A stretch of DNA of 64,000 nt from Phaeobacter piscinae (GTDB lineage Bacteria; Pseudomonadota; Alphaproteobacteria; Rhodobacterales; Rhodobacteraceae), in NCBI RefSeq assembly GCF_002407245.1, contig NZ_CP010681.1, forward strand, positions 2,852,001 to 2,916,000. The letters are read 5' to 3'. The notes under the pieces were generated by a model that saw only the letters and a program-made list of their open reading frames with translations, was not told the DNA's origin and searched no databases. Shown piece by piece: positions 26,157-33,602 of this stretch. The stretch's first letter is position 1. Every line of letters begins with the position of its first letter. The position numbers and the translations under genes were made by a program.

Positions 26157-27082
26157 GGCCTGCTCCTCACACTTGTCTCAAGTGCCAAAATGTGCGCACG
26201 TTCGAGTTTCCGGTTTTCATTGGGTGTCAGCTTCGGATTGTCTCCAAAGGCTTCAGATCTCAAAAGCCCAATGTGAGAGTGGTTGAGCAATTTCAAAGTA
26301 GGCAAGTTGTCAAACAGCTCAAACTTGTTCGCATAGGTCTGAAACGGCTCACCTTTCAAAGACACGCAATTATAAAACAATAAGAGCAGTTCCGCATCAG
26401 ATAGCTGCGCCCTTAGCAGTTTGGCATGCCTAGGCTTAGAGAACTCTTTCTCATCATCAAGAACACGGAAGCAGTTATACAGAAACCTAAAATAGTGCCC
26501 TAGGTCATTGCCTCTTCTGTTCCAGAAATCTCTATAGGCATAAAACAGGGCAATGCCTTCATCGTGTTTTTTCAATTTTTCACGATAAACCTTATTCAGT
26601 TCCCTGTAACAGAAAACAAAGCAGTCTCGCCCCTCCGCTAATTTTTCCTTGCTATCTTTTTTCACTACATCCAAGCCGCCAACGATCTCCGAGTGGGTTC
26701 TCAGAAGCTCGAAAAAGGTCGTTTCAAACTGCTGCGATCTCAGATTGGTGTTCATAGCATTGAACTCATCAGCTTGGCGCTTAAGTTCTTTCCGTTGCTC
26801 GGCAAGCTCTTCGCTTTGCAGCCAGACAGTCACGATGATCCAGAGAAAGGCCAATACTCCCGCTACTCCAGCGAAAGTATCGCCGATTTCATTCGACGGC
26901 GAAAAAAGTAACGCAAAAGCCCTAAACTGCCAATCACCCTCACTGTCAACTTGAGGAAGTATCGCTAGAATAGCCACTACTGTTAGAAAGGCCTTCGTCA
27001 AAGCCTTCCCAACATCCATTGGCCGATCGCTTTTCATGCCTTCCTTAATAGAGCGCCAGTGATTTTCGATCCTTTCGATCAC
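26153..27082 (-). CDS. AbiC-like putative phage abortive infection protein
   Basis: 309 residues from GTG 27082. Two hydrophobic segments lie near residues 27-42 (TKAFLTVVAILAILPQV) and 72-90 (FAGVLAFLWIIVTVWLQ), then a short coiled coil (EELAEQRKELKRQADEFNAMN) leading into RSQQFETTFFELLRTHSEIVGGLDV. The last block is the hallmark of the putative AbiC family (PF16872, by memory). The C-terminal half is helical with FRFLYNCFRVLDDE and LLLFYNCVSLKGE. Base composition is much lower in GC (about 39% over 26461-26580) than its neighbours (67% over 28561-28620), a sign of transfer. The start overlaps the ATPase stop (GTGA) and the end overlaps the DUF6638 start (ATGA), so it is expressed with the cluster. 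Mechanism unproven. Confidence 0.78.
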   Translation of the reverse strand: MIERIENHWRSIKEGMKSDRPMDVGKALTKAFLTVVAILAILPQVDSEGDWQFRAFALLFSPSNEIGDTFAGVAGVLAFLWIIVTVWLQSEELAEQRKELKRQADEFNAMNTNLRSQQFETTFFELLRTHSEIVGGLDVVKKDSKEKLAEGRDCFVFCYRELNKVYREKLKKHDEGIALFYAYRDFWNRRGNDLGHYFRFLYNCFRVLDDEKEFSKPRHAKLLRAQLSDAELLLLFYNCVSLKGEPFQTYANKFELFDNLPTLKLLNHSHIGLLRSEAFGDNPKLTPNENRKLERAHILALETSVRSRP

Positions 27083-29016
27083 CCCTGCCCCTCCAGATAC
27101 CGCCGCTTGGCCTCTTCCTGCCGCCCGAAATCGCGCACCATATTGTCAATCGCAACCTCGTCCGACTTGTCGGCATAGCGGAACTCACTATCGGCGTAGC
27201 GGTTGATCTCCTGCACCACCATGTCGATGGTGATCGGCACCCGCAGCTCCGCAATCATTGCGGATTTGGTGTCGTAATCCTTAAACAGGAACAGCTCCGG
27301 GTTCTCCATCCAGTCATCCGGCAGCTCAAAATCCATCGCCCGGACCTTGACCGCATCGGTGATGTTCTTGATGGCGCGGCCGGTGAACCGCTCATCCGCC
27401 GCTTGGATCGCCTTCAGATAGGTGCCCAGCTTGGCCAGATCATCCAGCTCTCCAAGCTGATCCTGCACCCGGCCAAAGACCTCTGCCAGCCCCGGTTCCT
27501 GCGGGCGGCTGTAGGCCTCGAAGGACCGCGCGACCGCCTTCCTGATTTCCTGCGCACCGTACAGATCATGCTCCCCCAGCGGGATCGCATGGTTCTTGCC
27601 CATCAGCAGCGTCAGGATGTCGATGTAATCCTCCCGCGTCTGCGGCCCGTCGACCAGGAACCGCGCACCCGCCCGCTGGCGCAGCGCGTCGTCCACATTC
27701 TCCGGATAGTTGGAGAACATGCCAAAGGTGCAGTTGCCGCGCACCACGGTGTTTGCCCCTGCAAAGGCCTCCATGAACACCGCCGTCACCTCCTGCTGGC
27801 CCGCGCTGGACTGGCGGTCGCCGCGCTTCCCTGCGATCTGGTCGATGTCGTCGATGGTGCCAAAACCGATCACGCCGGGATCAATCACATTCTGGATGAA
27901 GCTCTTGGCGTTCTGGCCGGACTTGCCCTGATAGCTGTCGATATTATCGATACCGAAATTCTGATAGCGAAAGGCATAGCCCGCATTCTGGCAATAATCA
28001 TGGATGAGGCCCGCCATCATCTGAATGAGTGTCGTCTTGCCGGTGCCCGGCTTGCCGTCGCCCATGAAGGTGAAGATGAAGCCGCCCATCTCGGCAAAGG
28101 GGTTGAGCCTGCGGTCGAAATCATAGGCCATCAGCATCTTGGCCAGCCGCAGGGCCTGGTATTTGGCGATATGGTTGCCAACCACCTCATGCGGCTTCTT
28201 GAACGCCATGGTGAGGGTAGTGGATTTTGCCTTGGACGCGGGCTCAAAGCCGCTGATGGTCAGATCATCCGCCTCCACCCGCCAAGCGGCATCGCTGAAC
28301 CCTTCCAGACGTGGCGCGGTCTGCGCCCGCAGGGCCGCCTTCTCCATCAGCTGCTCGGCATAGGCCGCTGTGGCCGCAATCAGATGCGCATCGTCGGTGC
28401 CATGCTGCGCCAGCTTCTGATCCAGCTCCCACAGCGCCCCGTGCAGGGCCAGGGGCGCATTGTCTGTGAGCAGCTCCTCCGCCTCGCCCACCTCGACCTG
28501 CGCCTCAGACCCATGCGGTGCCAGCAAATAGGCGGCGGCATTGGCAAACACATGCGCCGCAATCAGCGCCTCCGCCGCCAGCAGCTCGGTAAACTCCCCC
28601 TTGCGCGCGCCGTCCAATGACCCGGCCAGATTGGCCCGTTTCAGATCGGCGAGGCCAGAGACATCCGCATAAGCCTCCCCCATCGCCAATGAGATCGCCA
28701 GCGCCCGGCGCAAGGCATGCTGCAAGGTCGCCTGCAGGGGCGAGGTCAGAGGGTCATCGTCATCCGCCGCCTCAATCCGGGCGATCAGATGCACCCCTTC
28801 GGGCCGCGCGCTGGACCGCGTCACCAGCCCCGGCGTGGTCGAGCGGAAGCGCCGCCGCGTGCCAAGCCCCGAGGAGCGCTCCGGCGTCTTCGCCTCCACC
28901 GCAGGCTTGGCAATGCGCGGCGTGTGGTCAAACCCCTCCAGCATCGCCGCCGCAGCCGCATAATGCTTGCGGATATCCTCTTCCCGCAGTTCCATCTGAT
29001 TGCCTGAAATGCTCAT
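27079..29016 (-). CDS. AAA-family ATPase with long unique N-terminal region
   Basis: 645 residues. Residues 1-310 show no motif I know: a Lys/Arg-rich segment (about 40-75) and then predicted helices. The ATPase core follows: Walker A GDGKPGTGKTT at about 319-329, Walker B-like VIGFGTIDDID near 382-391, sensor-1 FGMFSNYPENVDD near 431-443 and an arginine-finger candidate in ALRQRAGARF (444-453). The residue after the last Walker B Asp is not the usual Glu pair but DDID, so hydrolysis chemistry deserves checking. A C-terminal helical region (AAA lid) ends at GRQEEAKRRYLEGQG. No membrane segment is seen. It is the only clear enzyme of the cluster and the likely motor. Confidence 0.85.
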   Translation of the reverse strand: MSISGNQMELREEDIRKHYAAAAAMLEGFDHTPRIAKPAVEAKTPERSSGLGTRRRFRSTTPGLVTRSSARPEGVHLIARIEAADDDDPLTSPLQATLQHALRRALAISLAMGEAYADVSGLADLKRANLAGSLDGARKGEFTELLAAEALIAAHVFANAAAYLLAPHGSEAQVEVGEAEELLTDNAPLALHGALWELDQKLAQHGTDDAHLIAATAAYAEQLMEKAALRAQTAPRLEGFSDAAWRVEADDLTISGFEPASKAKSTTLTMAFKKPHEVVGNHIAKYQALRLAKMLMAYDFDRRLNPFAEMGGFIFTFMGDGKPGTGKTTLIQMMAGLIHDYCQNAGYAFRYQNFGIDNIDSYQGKSGQNAKSFIQNVIDPGVIGFGTIDDIDQIAGKRGDRQSSAGQQEVTAVFMEAFAGANTVVRGNCTFGMFSNYPENVDDALRQRAGARFLVDGPQTREDYIDILTLLMGKNHAIPLGEHDLYGAQEIRKAVARSFEAYSRPQEPGLAEVFGRVQDQLGELDDLAKLGTYLKAIQAADERFTGRAIKNITDAVKVRAMDFELPDDWMENPELFLFKDYDTKSAMIAELRVPITIDMVVQEINRYADSEFRYADKSDEVAIDNMVRDFGRQEEAKRRYLEGQG

Positions 29017-29068
29017 CTCACCCTCTCAATTCGTCTCATCGCCGGCAAAAAATCCGGCCCGCCCATCT

Positions 29069-29145
29069 TCTGGCTAAAAATATCCCCGCCCCGCTACCCG
29101 GCAGGCGTCTTTGCCGCCGAGAGGGGAGGCTCCCCCGGCTTCAAC
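29069..29145. repeat. Roseobacter-type intergenic repeat (copy 2) inside the ATPase cluster
   Basis: Reads TTCTGGCTAAAAATATCCCC and ends in a G/C-rich inverted stretch with GAGGGGAGGCTCCCC. It shares the AAATA-TCC core with the copies at 21139 and 44754. It fills the 141-base gap between the ATPase and the 373-residue gene, marking a likely break between the two operon halves. Confidence 0.45.
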
Positions 29146-29157
29146 AAACGCAGGCGC

Positions 29158-30279
29158 TCAATACCGCAGCACTTGCCCGGCCTCACTCACCACGAATTTC
29201 TGCACATCGGCGAACCCCGGCGGGTCCAGCTCTGCCAGCACCTGAAACGGGCGCTGCGGCAGGATGATGGCGCGCTGGGTCCGGGTCGCCCCGGTATCCG
29301 CGCCGCGGCCGCCAAAGGGATCCAGCGCAAAGATCTCCCGCTCCACGGTGCCGAACCAGCCCGAGCGCTCCTCGCGCACGTCCTCGCTCTCCAGCTCCTC
29401 CAACGTCCAGGCCAGCGCCCAGTCGTGGCCCGCTGGTGACTCTGCCTGCTCCAGCACCTGGTGCAGCGGGCCGGATTGTTCTGTATAGGCGGAGGAATAC
29501 ATCGGCCCCACATGAAAGCGGCGCAGATGTTTAGGGTGGAGATCGTCGAAATCCTCGTCGAACCCTTTGGCGATGGTGACCAGCTTTAGCCCTGCCAGCG
29601 CCTGCGCCATCAGATGCGCCTGCACCTCCGGCCAGCGGCGTTCGTCCTTCGGCAGCGCCACCTTGCCGCTGTCTTCCAGCTCCATCAGGTAGATCACCGG
29701 CAGGTTCACCTGGCTGTCATAGGCGGCCCAATGCAGCAGGAAGCGGCGGCGGCGATCACCAATGTTCTCCAGCCAGTCGCAGACCGGGTCGTTCTGGGTC
29801 CAGAACAGCTGCCCTTTCAGAAGCTCCTGATAATAAAGCCGTTGCGACAGGGCGAATTGCAGCTTCGACGGCACCGCGCGGTCCGAGATGATGGTGCGCA
29901 CCATATCGTCCTTCAGCTGGTCCTCACTGGCCATATTGGCCAGATGCCGCTCCGCCTGCATAGCGTCGTTGGCCATGGTCATCAGTTCAGCCGCAACCGG
30001 AAAGCCGCTGTCGCGCTTATCCATCGCCAGGCTGCCAAAGAACCGCCCGGTATCGCGCCCCGCCATCAGGTATTTCATCGACAGCGCGCGGAAGGTGAAG
30101 TTGAGCCGCATCAGATATGCGGTCAGTACCTTCACATCGAATTTCGAGAGCCGCCCCTCCGCCTGCATCGCCGCCGCCACCCGGGTCAGATGCCGGATGA
30201 TGGTGTCGAACTTCTTGAAGTACCGGCGTGAGGCGAAAGTGTCGCTAAGGCCTGTGTGGTCGTGCGAAGGGTCGGTCAT
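29158..30279 (-). CDS. Unknown 373-residue protein of the ATPase cluster
   Basis: 373 residues, soluble, no signal peptide. The first 150 residues look helical (FASRRYFKKFDTIIRHLTRVAAAMQAEGRL; FDVKVLTAYLMRLNFTFRALSM), the middle contains RRRFLLHWAAYDSQVNLPVIYLMELEDSG, and the C-terminus has QRAIILPQRPFQVLAELDPP. I recognise no domain. Its ATG overlaps the stop of a possible 30-residue peptide by four bases. GC-rich codon use matches the ATPase and differs from the AbiC-like gene, so it belongs to the older part of the cluster. Confidence 0.75.
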   Translation of the reverse strand: MTDPSHDHTGLSDTFASRRYFKKFDTIIRHLTRVAAAMQAEGRLSKFDVKVLTAYLMRLNFTFRALSMKYLMAGRDTGRFFGSLAMDKRDSGFPVAAELMTMANDAMQAERHLANMASEDQLKDDMVRTIISDRAVPSKLQFALSQRLYYQELLKGQLFWTQNDPVCDWLENIGDRRRRFLLHWAAYDSQVNLPVIYLMELEDSGKVALPKDERRWPEVQAHLMAQALAGLKLVTIAKGFDEDFDDLHPKHLRRFHVGPMYSSAYTEQSGPLHQVLEQAESPAGHDWALAWTLEELESEDVREERSGWFGTVEREIFALDPFGGRGADTGATRTQRAIILPQRPFQVLAELDPPGFADVQKFVVSEAGQVLRY

Positions 30280-30368
30280 ACATGTCCCCTTCCCTGATGT
30301 GCAGCTTGCGCTAAGGACAGCGCCAGTCCGCGGGCCGGGCGCAATCCTCTGATGAATTTCCTGATCAT
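30276..30368 (-). CDS. Possible 30-residue basic peptide ahead of the 373-residue gene
   Basis: ATG 30368 is preceded by TGGAG with suitable spacing and encodes a short Arg-rich peptide beginning MIRKFIRGLRPARGLALS and ending QGRGHV. Its stop overlaps the next ATG as ATGA, the same coupling used throughout this cluster. The amphipathic basic composition could also be chance coding within a leader. Below normal annotation limits; kept because of the ribosome site and overlap. Confidence 0.4.
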   Translation of the reverse strand: MIRKFIRGLRPARGLALSLAQAAHQGRGHV

Positions 30369-30399
30369 CTCAACTCCACTAGTTAGTGACCCGATGTGT

Positions 30400-30600
30400 C
30401 TAACCGTCCTGTGCCTCACACAGGTCCCAAGCAAAGCCTGCAAATACCCCAGCAACTGCAACGGCAACCCAACCTGAAAAAGGGCCGTCAACGGCGTAGT
30501 AGAGAGTGGCCAAAGTTCCGAAAACGACCGCCAGCATGCTCCACCAAAACCAGTTCGGTGGGGATGGGATATTCAGGAACTCCAGCCAATCCACACTCAC
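30400..30600 (-). CDS. 66-residue two-helix membrane protein of the ATPase cluster
   Basis: 66 residues from GTG 30600, overlapping the coiled-coil gene stop as GTGA. Two membrane segments are clear: WFWWSMLAVVFGTLATLYYAV and WVAVAVAGVFAGFAWDL. The N-terminus has MSVDWLEFLNIPSPPN. I know no family. Base composition is lower in GC than the genes on both sides, as for the AbiC-like gene, and the start/stop overlap form is the same (GTGA), which suggests this could be a second acquired cargo gene. Confidence 0.6.
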   Translation of the reverse strand: MSVDWLEFLNIPSPPNWFWWSMLAVVFGTLATLYYAVDGPFSGWVAVAVAGVFAGFAWDLCEAQDG

Positions 30601-31679
30601 CCCCCATAGAGGTTCTTGTCGTGCTTCTCGACAATCGCGGCAAACCGGCGGGCGAAGCGTTCATCCGCCTTGGCCTTCTTCTCCAGCACGTCGCGGGCAA
30701 ACACCATGTTGTCCTCGTGGCTTTCCAGCATGTCGGCCATTTTCTGGTTGGTCGCAGTGCCGATTGCGGCCATCGCGGTCTGGGCTTCCTTGTCGGTCTG
30801 CACGCCGATCTCGTTGATCCGGTGCGCCACATCCTGCTGCTGCGCGGTCTTCAGCGATTTGGTCAGCGCGTCATAGAGCACCACCCGCTGCTGAGTGTCC
30901 GTCTGCAGCTTGTTGATCAGCACCATCTGCGTCGCGGCCTGGTTCTGCAAACTATCGACCCAGGTCTTGCCCTTCTCGATATAACGCTCCAGCGTTTGGG
31001 ATTTCGCAAGCTTCACCTGCTCCTCCTGCACCAAGGCGTTGTATTTCGCATTGATATCCGCCAGTTCGGTCTCCAGCTTGGTGCGCGCGGCGGCGTCCTG
31101 CTCGATCGAGATCTTATTCTCCAGCTCGATGATCTGCGGATCCAGGGCCACGATCTCGGCGCGGACGGCCTCCAGCTCCTGCACGGTCAGCTCGCGGTCG
31201 TCCAGCGTGGACGTAAGGTTTACCTGAACCTTCTCGCGCTGATCTTCCAGCGTGGCCAGCTGGCCCTCCAGCAACTTCACGATCACATCCGATTTGGCGA
31301 TCAGATCCTGCAGCTTGTCGTCGATATTGGCGGTGCGCATCCGTTCTTGGCGCAGAGAGTCTGATTTCCCCTTGGAAAAGAAACCAACAAAGCTCTCCCA
31401 GCCGGTTTTCGACCGCATCTCGTCGAAATCCTTGGAGAAGGCCGTGGTCACATCATCCAGACCCATGATCAGCTCAGCGATATTGGCGTTCATCACCTCG
31501 GTATGAGCGTGCACGTCATCCAGCGTCGCGTTCTCAATGTCGATGCTGGCATCTTCACCGGCCGAAATTTTGGCCCGCGCGGTTTCGATCCGCGAGGTCA
31601 GCGCCGTGATCTTCTGCTGCGACTCGCTCACCTTGGCTTGCGACGCCCGCACCATCTCGTCAAATTGTGATTGGCTCAT
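30597..31679 (-). CDS. Long coiled-coil protein, first gene of the ATPase cluster
   Basis: 360 residues from ATG 31679, which has AAAGGG eight bases upstream; the longer start at 31775 is rejected because it runs through the promoter palindrome. Nearly the whole protein is alpha-helical heptad sequence: residues 5-40, then 120-235 (DDKLQDLIAKSDVIVKLLEG through EQVKLAKSQTLERYIEKG) and a C-terminal helical part. SKGKSDSLRQERMRTANIDD interrupts near residue 110. There is no membrane segment. The helical layout loosely recalls TelA-type (toxic anion resistance) proteins, but I see no decisive motif, so no name is given. It likely acts as a cytoplasmic scaffold for the ATPase. Confidence 0.75.
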   Translation of the reverse strand: MSQSQFDEMVRASQAKVSESQQKITALTSRIETARAKISAGEDASIDIENATLDDVHAHTEVMNANIAELIMGLDDVTTAFSKDFDEMRSKTGWESFVGFFSKGKSDSLRQERMRTANIDDKLQDLIAKSDVIVKLLEGQLATLEDQREKVQVNLTSTLDDRELTVQELEAVRAEIVALDPQIIELENKISIEQDAAARTKLETELADINAKYNALVQEEQVKLAKSQTLERYIEKGKTWVDSLQNQAATQMVLINKLQTDTQQRVVLYDALTKSLKTAQQQDVAHRINEIGVQTDKEAQTAMAAIGTATNQKMADMLESHEDNMVFARDVLEKKAKADERFARRFAAIVEKHDKNLYGG

Positions 31680-31705
31680 AAAGTGCCCTTTCTGCAATGT
31701 CTTGT

Positions 31706-31751
31706 GTGTCATATGGGCAATGTGAACATGATTTACATCCCCTATGTAAAT
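31706..31751 (-). promoter_or_regulatory. Promoter and palindrome upstream of the ATPase cluster
   Basis: Perfect inverted repeat with arms ATTTACAT (31731-31738) and ATGTAAAT (31744-31751) around five bases. On the minus strand TGTAAA (31737-31732) and TATGAC (31713-31708) are spaced 18 bases apart and could be -35/-10 elements, which places the palindrome over the -35 box as a repressor or activator site. The start codon is 52 bases from the palindrome. Confidence 0.5.
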
Positions 31752-31897
31752 AAAACCCGCTCTTGCTGCAGCCATTGCGCAGCACCGCTCAGGTCAGTTG
31801 AAAGCAGTTTTGCAGAGCCGCCCCGCAAAGGGAAGACCGGCCCGCAGACCGACCGGTTACGGTCCGCAGGTGCTCATCGGCGGGACGCTGTCGCGCC

Positions 31898-32524
31898 TCA
31901 GACGGGTTTGATTTTGGACAGCACCAGAAAGGTCATCAGACCGAAGGGCGGCAAGGGCTGGTGATGCTCCACCGAGAGATGATCCGCGCCCAGCACGGTG
32001 TCGATCTCAAAATCCGAGTGCCAGCCAAGCACATTGGCAAACGGCGCGGAAACCCGTTCGAGGAACGCCAGCACGCCCTGTTCGCGCAGGAAATGATTGG
32101 TAATCACCACTTTGCCACCGGGCTTAAGCACGCGGGCAATTTCACCCATCACCTGTTCCGGGTCCGGTACAACGGACAGCACGTGCATGGCTGAAACAGT
32201 GTCGAAGGTGGCATCGGGGAAATCCAGCGCACGGGCATCCATCTGGCGGAGGGTTTCGACGTGGTCAAGATCATGTTCCTCCACCCGTTTCATCGCCTTT
32301 TTCAGCATATCCTCGCTGAAGTCGATGCCGGTGACCTTTAGGTGGGATTTGTAGAGAGGCAAGGACAGTCCGGTGCCGACACCCACCTCCAGCACCCGAC
32401 CGCTGCGATGTTCGTTGACGTAGCCGACAGCACGGCGACGGCCCACATTGGTGATTGCCCCAAATGTTTTGTCATAGACAGGGGCCCAACGGGCATACGA
32501 CGATTCAACAGCCTTAATATCCAA
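31898..32524 (-). CDS. pmtA: Phosphatidylethanolamine N-methyltransferase (PmtA type)
   Basis: 208 residues. The SAM-binding motif I VLEVGVGTGLSLPLY (about residues 44-58) is followed by VTGIDFSEDMLKKA (motif post-I) and VKPGG-type strand LKPGGKVVITNHFLREQ. The N-terminus YARWAPVYDKTFGAITNVGRR is typical of the Rhodobacter/Sinorhizobium PmtA branch, which makes phosphatidylcholine from phosphatidylethanolamine by three methylations. The gene starts 18 bases after the pssA stop, and the pssA-pmtA pair supports the assignment. Generic methyltransferase is the fallback reading. Confidence 0.85.
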   Translation of the reverse strand: MDIKAVESSYARWAPVYDKTFGAITNVGRRRAVGYVNEHRSGRVLEVGVGTGLSLPLYKSHLKVTGIDFSEDMLKKAMKRVEEHDLDHVETLRQMDARALDFPDATFDTVSAMHVLSVVPDPEQVMGEIARVLKPGGKVVITNHFLREQGVLAFLERVSAPFANVLGWHSDFEIDTVLGADHLSVEHHQPLPPFGLMTFLVLSKIKPV

Positions 32525-32542
32525 TTATCCACCCTTACTCGT

Positions 32543-33295
32543 TTATGCGCCGGTCTCCGGCGTTTTCTTTTTAACCAATCCCCAGGCCACCATCGCAGCA
32601 TAGCCAAGGCACAGGATCACCAATGTAATCCATGCGTAAATCAGGACGGCTGCCCCCGCAAAGGCAAAACCGACCAAAAAATACTTCACGTTTTCGCGCG
32701 AAATTTTGACTGCCTTCAGCGACCAGGTTGGCACATGGCTGATCATAAGCAATCCGATGACACCCATATGAAGGCAGATCAAAATATCCGGAATGACCGG
32801 CGCATCGGCAAAGGCAAAGGAGATGAACATCGGCAGCATCGCCAGAAGTGCGCCGGCTGGGGATGGGACCCCTTCAAAATAAACGCTTTTTGCGGTGACT
32901 TTCTGCTCGGACTTGGTCGAGACGTTAAACCGCGCCAGCCGCACCACGCAGCAGACCGAGAACACCAGCACCGCCAGCCACCCTAAGCCACGCATGTCTT
33001 GAAGGGCCCAATAGTAGATCACCAGTGGTGAGGCGACGCCGAAATTGAGAAAGTCTGCCAGCGAGTCGAGTTCTGCACCCATCTTGCTGTCGCTGCGCAG
33101 GATCCGCGCCAAACGCCCGTCAAACCCATCCAGGATCGCCGCCGCCAGGATCAGCTGCACCGCCAGGGTATAATTGCCCTGCACCCCGAAGCGGATCGCA
33201 GACAGCCCGGCACAGATGGCCGCAATGGTCATCATGTTCGGCAACAGCTGGATCAGCGCGTATTCGGATTTTCGCTTTTCCGGTGGGTGATGCAT
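32543..33295 (-). CDS. pssA: CDP-diacylglycerol-serine O-phosphatidyltransferase
   Basis: 250 residues from ATG 33295, with AAGGAAAC upstream. The CDP-alcohol phosphotransferase motif is DGFDGRLARILRSDSKMGAELDSLADFLNFG, i.e. D-G-x2-A-R-x8-G-x3-D-x3-D with all acidic residues present. Membrane segments follow (LVIYYWAL, WLAVLVFSVCCVVRL, LAMLPMFISFAFA, LVGFAFAGAAVLIYAWITLVIL). It makes phosphatidylserine, precursor of phosphatidylethanolamine, which PmtA downstream then methylates. The usual partner psd (phosphatidylserine decarboxylase), commonly next to pssA, is not in the neighbouring bases. Confidence 0.93.
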   Translation of the reverse strand: MHHPPEKRKSEYALIQLLPNMMTIAAICAGLSAIRFGVQGNYTLAVQLILAAAILDGFDGRLARILRSDSKMGAELDSLADFLNFGVASPLVIYYWALQDMRGLGWLAVLVFSVCCVVRLARFNVSTKSEQKVTAKSVYFEGVPSPAGALLAMLPMFISFAFADAPVIPDILICLHMGVIGLLMISHVPTWSLKAVKISRENVKYFLVGFAFAGAAVLIYAWITLVILCLGYAAMVAWGLVKKKTPETGA

Positions 33296-33602
33296 AGCGG
33301 TGGTGTTTCCTTGTTCACGGCAGGGAGCCACCACGCTCCCAGCGCCCCGAAGCGGGGCACAATCGCAGGATCAGGTGTCGCCTTTGCGCACATATGCCTT
33401 AACCAAGGCGCTGGTGCAATCTTTGCGACCCGCGGCAGGACGCTGGTGCCGATATGGCGGCCTGAGCACCACCTCTCAGTAAGAATGCGAAAGCACCGTG
33501 CAATGCACGGTGCCACGCCCAACTGGGATTGCCTCCCCCAAGGGAGGCGAAGATCAGGCGGGAGCCCCCGCCTGCCAATTGTCACAGTGCCTAGGAGCGC
33601 CC
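33296..33602. other. Gene-free 307-base gap, with three hairpins near its right end
   Basis: No open frame here resembles a protein. The right part holds three successive inverted repeats: GCACCGTGCA/TGCACGGTGC (33493-33513), GCCTCCC/GGGAGGC (33531-33548) and AGGCGGG/CCCGCCT (33556-33573). They lie just downstream of the creatinase stop (33603, minus strand), and the last may help end that transcript, although no T tract follows. The pssA promoter should lie in the left half. Confidence 0.6.

Noticed and set aside
27403..28620. Plus-strand frame of 405 codons opposite the AAA ATPase gene
   Set aside because: Antisense to conserved Walker motifs; composition of a shadow frame.
30597..31679. 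Naming the coiled-coil protein as TelA (toxic anion resistance)
   Set aside because: Only the general helical layout is similar; no TelA-specific motif could be pointed to.
33296..33602. psd gene expected beside pssA
   Set aside because: Frames here lack phosphatidylserine decarboxylase motifs; the region looks non-coding.
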